Shown piece by piece: positions 45,655-58,683 of a DNA stretch of 64,000 nt. The stretch comes from Dryomyza anilis (Eukaryota > Arthropoda > Insecta > Diptera > Dryomyzidae): NCBI GenBank assembly GCA_951804985.1, contig OX638132.1, forward strand, positions 86,928,696 through 86,992,695, given 5' to 3'. Every line of letters starts with the position of its first letter. Within the stretch, counting starts at the first letter, position 1. A model generated the notes under the pieces. It ran no database searches and was not told the origin of the DNA. It saw only the letters and a list, made by a program, of their open reading frames with translations. The translations under genes were made by a program, and so were the position numbers.

Positions 45655-48239
45655 AAAAACACAGTCAAAATATTTTTCATCTGCAAGTGCTATATTTCAA
45701 GTCGCTTAAGTTTTATATTTCAACAAACATAATAAGAATTATGTGCTTTGAAGAAAGAACAAAAAACAGAAAATTCATAAATTGCATCAACCTCAGATTT
45801 TTTTCCAAAGTTGTTATTGCAAGCATGGAATGGATTTTTTTATTTTTAAAATATGCACTGATTTAATAATTAACAAATGTCAAAAACAAAAATAATTAGT
45901 TATTTAATTTGTTTAAAAACAAATACAATTTTAACCACTGTGCGACGACAGCAAAAGCTGGCAGCCACCTTGCGCGACAGCGATGCCAAGCTATTTATGG
46001 CTAAAACGAGGATCGGACACTTGAAATGTGAGCAGAGTTAGTTGTTTGTGTACGAAACGGAAATTTCCTTAAAATCACACTGGATTCGAATTTAATTTGT
46101 TGGAAAATGCGCAATTCTACGAATGAAATGGTGTTGATTTCAATTGCAGTGCTGTTGCTTCTGTAGCAACTACAAATAATTGAAGCGACCAAGTTACTCG
46201 ACTTCAATAGAAAACCCATACTACATATCGTCTACAATTCAAGGAATTCTCGCAATTAATTGTTTTTCAATGCACTTGGATCAATCTATTGCTATTGTTT
46301 TGATTGCCAACACTTTATCTATTGATTTTCTCCATTATCGCACTTGTTATCGAACGATTATTTTTCAATGTAAATATTTAAAAAAGCGTCAATTAGTTAT
46401 TGAACGCATTTCAATGTCGCCATCATCAATTACAGTGTGTGTGACACACATAGATCTATCTATTAAATGCAAATTAAAATATCTTTTTGCCATTTCAATT
46501 AGTAGGTCTTTTTTTTTTAGATGTTCTGCTAAAAATAAACCAAATTTCGTTTTATGAAATATTATTAATGCAAAAAAAAAATTTGACAACCCATAAATCC
46601 TATAGTCAGTTGGATAATTTATGCTTTCTTCACAGCGGCGACTGACAGTGATAAATCAGCTTTATTGCATGTTAAGATATTTATAAGCGCCGTCATTTCA
46701 AATGCAGTTTAATAGTAGGTTAACAATTTTAAAACATTTTTCATTTTCCTAGTACAAAAAAAATGAAAATTTTATGTCGTTACAAGAGTTACGGGTAATG
46801 TTCGCCAATAATTCTTCACCGGACAATTCTACCTGAGACAAATTTCCTTCGAAAACATTTTTATGAGCAATCAAAAGTAGGAAATGTTTAAATATTAACG
46901 ATCTATACAGATTAACAAAGTTATATATCAAAGATACACGAATATAATACACTGAACTAAATTTTATTTAAATGATGTTCAGCTGTTTATTCAACTAGGT
47001 ATTAGACATCTGCACAAATGCATTTGAAATCCACTTCAAGACATTAATATTATTTTAAACCATTTACTGTCGCCGACTCTATGCTTGAATGTCAAATGAA
47101 TGTGTTGCTCACAACAACAAAGCACAAGTAGTGTCAACATGAAACACAAACAAGACGTAGTTGTAGTGAAGAGTATAAAATGCTTTTACATTTTTTATCA
47201 TTCTTACTCTAAGGAATTTTCATTAATATTGAATTTAGAAAAAATTCAAAAGGTATAAGGAAATCATATTATTCGCCATGTTCTGGCTTTCGATCGAATT
47301 CGAATCGAATTTCATAGAAACGTTTTTGAATTCGATGTCTGAGTACAAAAAGTTATTTTCGAAATAAATGTAATCCGTTTGCTTTGCTTGGAACGATTTC
47401 AATTTGTTTGGAAAGCAATAACTTGTATTGTGACATCGAATTCCAAACCGTTTGTTTATAAATTATGTATGAAATTTGATTGGAATTCAATCGAAAGCAC
47501 GAACATCGCCGAATATTTTATTATAATTATTTTATTTATCGAACAACATTTTGTCATTATTTAATTTAAAAAAAAAAAAAATGTTGTTGGATATATTTCT
47601 TTTCGAGCAATGCGTTTTTGACGGACCATTTTTTTAAATATTATTTTTTTTGAAATAGTGTTTGTTGTAATTTTAATAAACACATAAATACCGACAATAA
47701 TATTACTGCCGTCGAGCGGCAGATTAGTTGTTGTTTTCAATTTTCGTCTTCCCACTCATTTCTTCTTGCGCTCACTCACTGTACCCGTTGCATTTTCAGC
47801 GACAGTAGTGTCATTTCAAAAAATGTCTTGACACTACTATAATATACTCACTATAATACTGTCGACTGTCATTGCAAAATACACTCAATCCTGTAGAGTG
47901 CAGTAGTGCATATTTTGCAGAGGGAACTTCAAATATATTTTTGCATATGTCTGTATTTACTATTTGTGAATTTAAGTATGTATGTATCAAACGGAACGTT
48001 GAGTACGCTCTTTTTAAGAGTTTTTTTGTTGCCAGCATATAAATCATACGACAAAGTAAAAAAAAAAAAATCTTTATCAAAAATAGTTGGCAAAACAAAA
48101 ATTTTAAAGAAACGTTCGATTCAAAGAGCGAAACGAATGAAACGTTTGAAATACGTTATACCAATTTTAGACGAAGGGGTCTGGAAACGAATCGTAGTCA
48201 CACAATAATAAAAAGATACATGATTTTGGGGAATATGTA
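45655..48239. other. Unassigned AT-rich sequence
   Basis: No gene recognised. GAATTCGA-type words recur at 47,285-47,510 in partly inverted arrangement, and AGTAGTG/CACTACT words at 47,795-47,910, both too weak to call. The frame at 46,180-46,557 shows no known domain. Confidence 0.5.
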
Positions 48240-48793
48240 TGTTGGGTCTGGGCAGAGTGTCGGTGGGATTGGACCAATGGGCGTGGCATCCCTATAGTGA
48301 ATTTTGAAGATGTTGTATGTCGGCAGTTATTACAGTTATATCAAATATTTCACACCGGGGTATCAAACACCACACATTTTTTAAACTCACCACATCGAAA
48401 CTCACCACACCAAAATTCACCACAATGAAATTCACCACACTAAAACTCACGACACTAAAACTCACCACACTAAAATTCATCACACTAAAACTCACCACAC
48501 TAAAATTCATCACACTAAAACTCAACACACTAAAATTCAACACACTAAAACTCACCACACTAAATTCACCACACTAAAATTCACCACACTAAAACTACCA
48601 CACAAAAACTCCTACTGGGAAAAACTCTACGGGGAAGAATTCTACGGGAAAGAATTTAACCGGAAAGCGTTTCTACAGGAAAGCGTTTAACGGGGAAGAT
48701 ATAAATAAGAAAATTGTTCTTTATAATAATGAAATCATTCCATATCCTTGCATTCACAAAATTTTGGCACGAGTCGTGCACGGGTCCAGCTAG
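48240..48793 (+). mobile_element. Helitron-like element with internal satellite
   Basis: The 3' end has a perfect 6-bp-stem hairpin GCACGAGTCGTGC (48,767-48,779) followed by ACGGGTCCAGCTAG and T, the Helitron 3' signature (hairpin, then CTAG before T). It shares GATTGGACCAATGGGCGTGG with the copy ending at 42,164 and contains a 15-bp tandem array. The left boundary is uncertain; no Rep/helicase coding. Confidence 0.7.
48388..48600. repeat. 15-bp tandem repeat (about 14 copies)
   Basis: Units CACACTAAAACTCAC / CACACTAAAATTCAT alternate. Period 15 keeps frames open on both strands, giving spurious repeat proteins. The same unit occurs only a few times in the element at 41,696-42,164. Confidence 0.92.
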
Positions 48794-50198
48794 TGATACA
48801 TAAAAATTAAATTGCGAATGAATGACTAAAATTTACTTTGTTTCCAACATTTTTTAGATACGCAATTTAATATCTAACAAAGTTTAAATTATTTTTTGCA
48901 CAATTATTTTTAAAATTTCTAAAATGTTTATCACAAGTATATCGAGAAAAACACGGTTTGAAATAAACCAGTATTTGGTCCCAAAAACCTGATTATATCC
49001 TAAGTTTTACCCATAGGTTTAATTGGCGGTTTTTAAAGGGTGAAAAAAACTTTTTTTGTTTTTGAGATAAGTTTTTTAGGGGCGGAGTTTTAAATTTTTC
49101 TTAATTTCTTAAAAAACCCCTCTTCAACACACCAAACGATTCAAAGTTTGCATGAATTAAAACAAATAAAATATTAAAAAAAAAAAAAATTACAAAATGC
49201 ACACAAAAATCAACCAACTAAACCCGCAACTACTAATGAATTTCAATCAAAATTCTTAGCGCAAAAGTGGTTTGGCCGCGATGCCACGTTGTTGTTTGGT
49301 TGCTAAAGAGCTGCCAGCCTAGCCTGCTGCTAGCTGAATGCTGCCTGCTCACTTAATTAGATACAATTTAGTATTTTTGCGCCTGGCAATTTGTGTGTGT
49401 TGCCGCTCTATACTACGAGCGCTCAGTGGTTTCAATTCGCGAGATTCGCTACTATTGCTGCCACAGCCAACCACTTCCTCATTGCAAAGTTACGAAGAAA
49501 ACGGAAAAAATGCTGTTGCACGCGCACATGGAACAGAGTGCATCATCATCATAGCTATTGTGCCATTCATATCAGACACACTCTGGGCAGGGTAGGAGGT
49601 GTGGTAACGATGCCTACTGTGCTGCCCCATGTGCTTTATGTGCCGTAGAATGTGCATTTTTTCAACTTGTTTTTTTTATTATTTTCTTTTTTTTTCTTTT
49701 TAAAAAAAAAATAATTTTTAAGAATTCATATGGTTTGCATTTAGCAAGTGTGCTGCAGCAGCATGCAACTGACTACAACAAATTAAGAGAAAATTCAGTG
49801 AAAATCATAAGTAGAAAATATTTTGAACAACGCTAAAATCATGCACTATGCAGATGCCAGAAATGTTTTAAGTTTCTATGTGTTTTTCAATAATAATATC
49901 AAAGTTCTGTTGCAAACAAATTCCAAACATAGCTACTTATAGGAGGCAACACCGCACTTGTTGCACTTGATCATTTAATGTTTAGTGCTTGATTGCAACA
50001 TCTTGGCACAAGTGGGCTACACATTCTACAGGCAACTAATTTTAGGTATACCAAAGGAGAACCTAATTTTTTATTAGACAATATTTTGCTATAAAAGAAA
50101 AAATGTAGACTTTTTTTATTTGCAGGTTTACGGTAGACTCTACCATAGAAGCTCGAAATGATGCGAGTACTACATGCTGAAAAATTTGAACTCTGCTG
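48794..50198. other. Unassigned; GC-richer island 49,260-49,650
   Basis: The island (for example GGCCGCGATGCCACGTTGTT, GAGCTGCCAGCCTAGCCTGC, CAGCCAACCACTTCCTCATT) is repeat-free and open in three plus frames with no known domain. Candidate host regulatory DNA or 5' exon. Flanks are AT-rich. Confidence 0.4.
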
Positions 50199-51127
50199 CA
50201 CGCAGAGAAAAAACATGATTGAGACATGATTGTGTCAAAAAAACTATGGTTATAGCAATAATAGTATGATTGTTATTATCATTCCTGATTGTCGTAATCA
50301 TTCCCACTTTTTTAAAATGATTGTGTCTTTCATTAAATGATTTATGCAATCATATTATGATCAAATTGTATGATTAGATTATGTAATGATTGTGACAAAA
50401 ATGTAATTCGAGTATGCATGATTGCCAGAATCATGTTCATTATTGTGTCAATCATATTAGCATTGAAGCATAATTGATATAATAATAGTATGATTGCTGT
50501 TTGACAGCTGATGACAGCTGTTGACAGTTTGGCAGATTCAGTATTAAATTAGATTTCGCCGTGGCGGGTCAGCGTCGTGAATTTTAATGTCCATTTATAA
50601 ATAAAATGTGATACAAATAGTGATAAGTTAAGAAAAAACTTCGGTTTTAGATCCTGAACAGAATGAGATCTGAGAAAGAGACAATGCACGCTGAAACAAA
50701 GACGTCCTCACTTCAGCTGTTACAAATATTCCAATTTTTCTACACCAGCGAAGGTCAGCGTCTTTGCAACAAAATGGCGTTGCAAAGACAAATTAAGAAA
50801 ATGAAGCGACGGAGCAGAGTTATTTAATAATCTTTAATAAAGTGTTTTTCTATTAAATATTGGTGTTTTTTTTTTAATAAAGTAGTATTCTTAAATTTAT
50901 TTGTTTCAGGTTAACGTAATCATTCAATGATTTGTGCATTAAGTGACGCTTGTGAAAACATGATTGAAACAATCATGCAATGATTAAAAACATGATAGAA
51001 TCATTGGAAAACATGATTGAAACAATCATGTAACAATCATGCAACATGATTGCTACAATAATAATTCCAATCATTAAATGATACCGTCAAAACATGATTG
51101 TGGTGATAATGTTTTTTTCTGTGCGTG
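50199..51127. mobile_element. AATCAT/ATGATT word-array element
   Basis: 929 bp from CACGCAGAGAAAAAACATG to TTTTTTTCTGTGCGTG. About 25 ATGATT or AATCAT words lie in the outer zones (50,208-50,495 and 50,920-51,105), often as AACATGATTGAAACAATCAT. The core (about 50,505-50,915) is essentially word-free and richer in GC (TTTCGCCGTGGCGGGTCAGC). No open frame of note; non-autonomous. Confidence 0.8.
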
Positions 51128-51379
51128 TGGAAACAATTATATGTTTGCGGGCAAATTTATTGATATGTGCAAAAATATCAAACACATTATATTCAAAATT
51201 TATATAAATACGTATGAATTGAAGCAAATAGTTTTTGAGAAATCTGCAATTTGTTCGAATTTAGCAATATTATTGACATATAATTATAGACAATAGTTGA
51301 CTTCAAATATAAAAACTGCTTTTTGACATTTTATTCCATAAGAAATTTGACAAAAAAAAATTCAATTTGACCTAAAATT

Positions 51380-51838
51380 ATCTATGAATATGAGCTATTA
51401 AATGGGTATTGGTATTTGTATAAAATATATTATTTAGAATAACCTGGTAGTCAAAGAATATATACAGTATCCCCAAACATATCTTATTGCAAACATATTT
51501 AGAAAATTTTGCATCAGAACGAAGAGAATATAAAAATAATAATCGCATTAATGAAGTAAACATGTTATAGATGCATATTGTCATAAAAATTCTATTTGTC
51601 AAACTTATTTCACAGTTTAATTTTGTTGTTTAGGGAAAAATTATGTTTTGCAGCAAACATATTATGTTACACGTTACATACATGCATTTTATACTCATAT
51701 TATACCCAGAAGTGATAAATTAAAATCAAAATAATTTAAAAAAATTTGGAATTAAAAGTAAAATCCAGTTGAAGATATCAAATTTACGATTGCAAACATA
51801 TTATGTTTGCTGCAAGCATTTTTTTTCTCTGCGTGTAG
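51380..51838. mobile_element. AACATA-word fragment ending TTTTTTCTCTGCGTG
   Basis: CAAACATAT, AAACATG and TATGTTTGC words recur between about 51,475 and 51,815. The right end GCATTTTTTTTCTCTGCGTG mirrors the left end of the 50,199 element. The left end is not resolved; it may be split by that element. Confidence 0.45.
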
Positions 51839-52319
51839 TTAATAGAACAGTTACTAACAGTCACACAATAATAGAAAACCGAGACTACTTTTTGCGGTAT
51901 GAACTTAGCCCACAAAATGATATACAATTATATTTATCACAAGTATTATTATTATTACGGCCCTAAATATCAATATATTTGCAATTTACTTAGATCGTAT
52001 TTCAGACAAACATTTACGAGAAATACGATAAATATTGCTGAAAAACAAATTATTAAAAATACGATAACTTGTTGCAAACATCAATGTAACAATCTCACAA
52101 GTATAACATTATTTCGAATACTTAGAAAATAAACTGAAAGAAACACTTTTATGTGGAGTTTTAAAAATATCGCATCTCAGGAATTTTATTTTTATTTATG
52201 GCAATTGATCTATAATATATGAGGAGACTGCTTTTATAGAGCCACCATTACACCATAGTCAATTGTCAAAAAAAAACAATAGTTTTGCTACAAATCAAAA
52301 TGTTTGTGAGTCTATTGTA
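51839..52319. other. Unassigned AT-rich sequence
   Basis: Nothing recognised. Confidence 0.6.
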
Positions 52320-52900
52320 CACGCTGCAAAAAAAAAAGGGGCTCTCCCAAACATAATTTTGCAGGCATTAACATGTATGTTTGGAATTTTATGTAAACAT
52401 AATATATAATTTACTGATAAATCATTTGTAAACAGGGTTGTATTGAGACTTGAACAGTGTATCCCGGAAACATTTTAATGTTGCCCCTTAAAATGGAGTA
52501 TGTTCTAATGGAAACATAATAATTACTACATCCAAATAAAATGAATATTTGAACCGAAACATAAATATGTTCAAAATAAAACATGATTTTGAACGACCTG
52601 AATATAACGTTGTATTTAGATTTGATTAGCATTTTCTGTATTTTGAAACATAGTTTTAACCAAGTAAATTGCCAAGAAATAGTTTATTCAAATGCAATTA
52701 AAATTTTATGTTGGTATTGTAACATATTTATGGTAAATTTGACAGATTCTGCTGGACAATATCATAATGTTTACACGTGAACAAAAATAAAATTAATTTC
52801 GATAATAATTTAATTACACTTCATTCCTAATACATGTATGGTAATTTCGTATTACTTTTTAATTACATTCAAACATATTCAAACAAATCTTTGCTTATCG
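52320..52900. mobile_element. Shortened inverted copy of the 31,681-33,742 element
   Basis: Starts CACGCTGCAAAAAAAAAAGG and GGCTCTCCCAAACATAATTT, the complement of the right end at 33,742. It follows that element inward to GAACGACCTGAATATAAC, then jumps to the complement of 31,990-31,690 (GTTGTATTTAGATTTGATTA onward). The duplicated core and the 33,150-33,430 segment are absent, so it is an internal-deletion derivative. Confidence 0.8.
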
Positions 52901-54812
52901 TGTAAATATAACAATATTCATTTTACGTGTGTCAAACATCTCGTAATAATTTGCATATATGTTATAATTAAAAAAAAATACTAAGAGTTTTGTTTTTTAA
53001 ACTCAAGCTATGTTTGAGTATTTGCGATAGTTGCTGCAATACATTAATAAACATTATGTTTTCATAGAGCAACTAAGATAAACTGAAAATAGGGCGTTTC
53101 CATACTAAACATTCAACTGTTCTCAAATTGTTTAACACGATTCGTATCGCCAAATGAATTTAAGAGCTTTTGAAATCGAACGACATAAATATAGTATATG
53201 ATTTATGATTAGGGGAACAACATGTTAATTGCAATCCTTTAAATGCTATGCACAACATGCTTCACAAATTATATTAATTATGTCAATCCAAAAAGAGTGA
53301 ATGATTTGTACATGAAATATTATTGTTCTGTTTTTAACTTTATTGCTTCAAACATGTTGTACGATTGCCACAAACATAAAAATATGATTATCCCTAACAA
53401 CTCTACATAAAACCAAGAATTATTATTCATTTTTTTATTTATTTGTACCAATATAACTAATAATATCGGTCATCGCAACTTAAACATATGAGCAACTAAC
53501 TCTAAATAATCTCTCTAGTCTTATGCGAGAATCTCTCTATTATGTACATTGCGTGATGACAACATTTTTCATATACAAAAATAAAATAAAAATGAAATAA
53601 ACTACAGTAAGATACATAATTTAATAGCCATTTTTATCTGGGTCAGAATTAAAACGAGAATTGGGTAAATGAACTTTAGCAGCACCGAATGAAAATGAAT
53701 AGAAACAAATTCGTATTCGAAAACATAGCTGTTTGTCATGGGTACTGTGCACGATGACAACAGCCAAGCCAGCTGCTTGTCAAGCACATTGCGCAATGTT
53801 TTTAATGAGTATGACATAGAGCAATTGAAAAAATAGTGAGTATAATGATGTAAAGATCAATAACGACAATTATCAATTCAATTAATTTGTAATATATCAT
53901 AAATTGTTTATAGAAAAGCACATCATTTTCACAGATTGCTGCTCTCTGTTTTTCCTTCGTTTTTATAAAAACATTTATTTAAATATATAATTGTTTTTTC
54001 AATTAGCTCTACAGCTAAATTACGTAAGATCGACAGCAATTACTATAAAATGTAGAAAAAAAAAACAATTAATTCAATTAGATTTTATACATTGAATTAG
54101 TTGCTCGAATCGCACTTTTAAATTTGGCATCGAACTGAAAAAAGCACGAAAAGCTCGTGGCGTTGACATTCTCACGATTATTTGTAGCTTCCGTTTTTAA
54201 AGTATCTTCTCGAAATGAATTCGAAATCGATTATAATATATTACTCATAAAAGAATGAAGAAGATATATTTTGTAAAATAATAAAGTTTTCGAACAATCC
54301 ACACATTTTAATAAATTTTTATTATGAATTCAATAGATGCGATATGTGAACTGTAACCAAAACCATTTTTTATTTTCTGAGCCGAAACTGTATCCAAAAT
54401 TATAGAACCGGAATTGAAACTATTAAATATAACCATTAGCTTAAGTTTTTCCATACATATATTCCATAAATCGATACTGCATACTATACTATTTGAATTT
54501 CCAGAGCTGGAACTAAAACCGAAATTATAGAACCAGAATTTATGCATGGACCATGATTATAATTTAATTAATGATTCAAAAAGTTAAACCTTTAACAGAA
54601 TGTTTTACCATAAATATATTTTCTCCATTTCTGTTCATTCTACTTATTTTTTATAACCTGAACTACAATTTGTTATTTTCATCAAATGGAAAACACAGAG
54701 AATGGAATATCAATTTTGTGCCTGCATTTAACAGACTTATTTTAGTTTAAAGCAATAAATTTAATCATTACTAGGTCCACTGTTTGTTTCTAGTGTCGCG
54801 GTTTTGCCACAT
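52901..54812. other. Unassigned; degenerate GGAACC-type patch 54,340-54,545
   Basis: Phrases CCGAAACTGTATCC, GAACCGGAATTGAAAC, GAGCTGGAACTAAAACCGAA and GAACCAGAATT recall the inner arrays of the hAT-like elements but without termini. The remainder is AT-rich, no gene. Confidence 0.5.
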
Positions 54813-55834
54813 CACAGAAAAAATATGATGAATTTATTCATAAATATTTTGCATTTTTATACCAACTAACAGATTCATCATTTTGATACCACCGTTCATT
54901 AAATGACATATTGATGAATGCATTCATTATATATATGAACTTATTCATACTATCGAATATCATAGTGAAGAACGAAATATTCAATACAATGAATTTTAAT
55001 CGTCCTATTAATGAATATAATCATAATATCTATGATTTTTTTTTTTTTTTAATTCTTCATAATATTGATGAATATAATATGATGAATATTGGTGAACTAA
55101 TATTTTATTTTTTTCAAAATAAATTAAATGATGGAATTTTTCAAAAAAAAAAAAAAATTAGAAAATTTAGAAAATTCGAAAAAAAATTTCCTTAAAAAAA
55201 TGTTTTTAAAAAATTAGTAATGCGATCAAACATTTTTTTTTAGAAAAAAAATTTTATCCGAAAAAAAATTATTTTCATTTTTTTAATATATTTTTATAAA
55301 TATAACTCTTTTTAAAAAGTTGTAATTATTGATAAAAAAATAAAAAAAATTATTAATTTATTTATGTTGAACAAGCATTATATAAGAAATAACATACAAG
55401 AACTACACACAAAAAAAATGTTCACCAACAACCAGTATTTATCATATTGATGATTTCATTCATTGAACTAAAATCATATTTTTTCAGTGTTTTTCATTTT
55501 TAATATTTTTTATATCATCAAATTTCAAACAAAAATTTGTCTCCATTTACACATTGACGTATTTCTAATTCTTATAAGATTTATTTAAATTAATATGGTT
55601 TGATAAACAAAATTCATCAATATGATGTTCACTTTTTCATTAATATGATGAAATGAAGCAATTAAATGTTATAAATCGTTTAAGAATTATGAATACAAGC
55701 GTTCATCATATTTATGATCGCATTCATAACATTGTCCCCGTTAGTCATTAATATTATGAATAGTTCTTCAATACAATAAATCATTGTTTGAAGAACGGAA
55801 TTCATCAATATAATCTACATTTTTTTTTTCAGTG
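54813..55834 (-). mobile_element. ATTCAT-family element, copy A6, inverted, with the same nested foldback
   Basis: From CACAGAAAAAATATGATG to the complement of CACTGAAAAAAAAAATGTAG. Order and content mirror copy A4 on the other strand: word zones, T/A-tract core with TTCGAA (55,120-55,330), then TATAAGAAATAACATACAAG AACTACACAC joined to the nested foldback start (CACACAAAAAAAATGTTCACC). Sharing the same nested junction means the composite was mobilised as a unit or the two loci recombined. Confidence 0.75.
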
Positions 55835-57918
55835 ATCGATGCGGTCATAACACTCTTACTTGTTTGTTGGAATTATTCTCGATTGAATCACTAACAATAC
55901 AACAGGTGTTATTACTCCACAAAGCGTGGAGAAATTAGCTGCAATTAATTCCCCTCACCTACTTCAGTTTATTTTACGTCATCCTGCCCACTACATACAT
56001 TTTAATTAGAATAAAATTATATATGGTGCAAAAAACGAAAATTGACTTAATTACAAATTCTTGGCTATTTATATTTTATGTATACTACTTCCATAGTGTT
56101 CATAATTTATGAATTGCGCATAATTTGTAAAACAAAAATTTCCGCTATTCACTACCAAAAACTACATATTTTATTGTTGAATTTGTTTAAATAATAAATC
56201 GTTTGCAAAAAATTAAAACCACAACATTCAGCGAGATAATATTTATTATTTTGCAATTATACGATTTAATTGCAACACGTTTTTGCCAATTATATAGTGA
56301 GATGCTATTAAACAACGTATAAGTTTTACTTTTTTTCTATAAATAATGTACACAAAAAAGAAAACTCCTCATCATCATTTGTGATTGAAGACTAAAAAGT
56401 TAACTATAAAAAATGAACTTTTTTTTAAGCATTTTCATGAGAAAGTAATTTTCAAACGAAATGTCTGTGACAAGATGTAACTGAGGCTCGCTCCATGTTT
56501 GGCGGAAATATTTGCTATGTTAGATGTTTGTGCCAATTATGGAAGCATATTGATCGAGAGAGCGGGTGGTCATGAATTACATTAAGTGTATTTTATAAAT
56601 GTATTAAAAGCATATTGTAGACGTACGAAAAACCGAAAGCATTAATTTCTAGAAATGTTTCTTTTAAGTTTATCTGTGAATTATTTTAGTTGAAACATTC
56701 CGAATTCACATATTTGATTTAACTGGAACACTAAGAAAACATAATGTTTATAAACGTTTTGCTGCAACAATCAGTATAAATATATGTCTTATGGCAAATA
56801 TTCATAGATCCTAAATATTCAAAGATCTACATCAAAGAGATGTTGTATAAATTAACAATAGACTCACAGCAAACATTCTGACTTGCGGTATTTTTGCAGC
56901 AAAACAAATGGCTTATTTGAACAATTAGCCAATATAAAAAGGCTTCGTTCACTTTTCGTCTGTACTCTCAAATTATTCATAACAATACTTTGTAGAAATA
57001 CCTTTCGGTTTGGTCTAAAAACTATTTAAATCGGTCAAAGAAAAATAACTCTATCTGATTTTTAAGTTAATCTTTAAATTACTCAATAAGTCGGCATACG
57101 GACTTTGGAACATCCTAATTTTTCTAATTTCATGAACAGATTGCTGTAGATATACACTTCATTTGGTGCAAAGATTATTTAAATCTGTCAGTGGAAAGAA
57201 ACTATATCGACATTTTAAGTTAAACTTTGATTAACTCAAGAACTGGGCTTGAGGTAGGTCAAAGTGGACATATATGATTGACTTTAAGAGATCGTAATTA
57301 ATTCCAAAACAATCACTTTAATCCTCAATTATTTATATATTTGTAATATATTTAAATGATGCTTGCCACATATTTTTAAAAAGTTTGAAAGGTGTTTGTC
57401 TGATATACGATTTAAGTCATTTTCAAGTAAAATTATGCTTAGGGATGTAATACTTGTGGTAAATATTTTTGGTTCTTAGAAAATATTTTGTATTATAAAT
57501 TAAAATTTTCAAATTTAAACTTAAGTTTAAACTTATCTATATTGGTACGAAAGCTGAAACTTTTCGGTACGTTTACTTTCCATCAGTTACCAGATTTTAC
57601 GTATTAATTATTGAAATATTTTCTAACTTTTTAATTAAACCAAAATATGAAAAGTACCAAAAAAAATAACATGCCCACATCAAAATCTTACCATCCAAAA
57701 ACTAAAAATAGCTTTTCTCTAAATTGCTCACCAAGGCAGTAGTAATTAAATTTATTAAAGGTAAAAATAAAAAATTTTTACTTATTTTAAATTTACATGA
57801 ATTTCATAATTGCAACAGTCATGAATGCAACAAGCGCTGTTTTAACTGGTTGCACTTAATTTAAGCCAAATAATTGCAGTTTTTTTATTGTCTTAAACAA
57901 TAGCCACACATTACAGTA
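55835..57918. other. Unassigned AT-rich sequence
   Basis: No gene. A few AACATA/TATGTT words near 56,740-56,790 hint at another old array element. Confidence 0.5.
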
Positions 57919-58092
57919 CACTGAGAAAAAATTTTATAAAAAATACATCACATTAATTTATAAATTCATCACATTAATGTACATATTCATAATTTTAATC
58001 AATGATTTATATTAGCATTAAACAATTCTTTAATATTATGCGAAGTAGATTTTATTCATCTATTTATTATATTAATTTAAATTTTTTTTGTG
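57919..58092. mobile_element. Short ATTCAT-family relative (A8)
   Basis: 174 bp from CACTGAGAAAAAATTTTAT to TTTAAATTTTTTTTGTG, with ATTCATCACATTAATG words inside. Confidence 0.5.
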
Positions 58093-58683
58093 TATATGTG
58101 GGCCTTAAATGTATGGTAGTATGTCTGTGTAATGCGTGCAAAAAATTAGAGCAATAAAAAAATAACATCTAGAGGTGTTTAAGACATGTTTACAATTTTG
58201 GTTAAATGCGTGGGGGCCGCCAAATGCAATATTTACACAGTAAATAGCGATGCGCGTAGGTGCTATAATCGTTTTGATTTCTTGTGGAACGCCTGCAAAA
58301 TCATTCATCGAGTTGTAAATTGGCATAAATCTGTTTGAGTTTACAACAATAGGCTGAATGAAGTCGTCAAATGGAAGAAAATATATATAATGAGATTAGC
58401 TATGCATGGGAAAGGACTGTAGGATTATTTCTGGTTTTGTTTTTAAAACTTGTATATAAAAAGAAACTTAAAAAATGTTTATACAAAACCTACAAAATAC
58501 TTCAATGTTGTGAATGAATTTTTAAACATTATTATTATCATAATTTGAAGTATTAAATTCACACGTATCTGGTAATAGTTTTTATTTGTGAGAAAAAATA
58601 TTGTTCTGGTTATCCCGATCATATATATGATGTTATTCATTTTCAGTATGATAGGGCGTTATATTTTCAAAAAAAAAATAATA
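58093..58683. other. Unassigned AT-rich sequence
   Basis: Nothing recognised. Confidence 0.6.

Noticed and set aside
46180..46557. 125-codon frame and its neighbours
   Set aside because: No start context, domain, or homologous copy; length is within expectation for chance at this composition.
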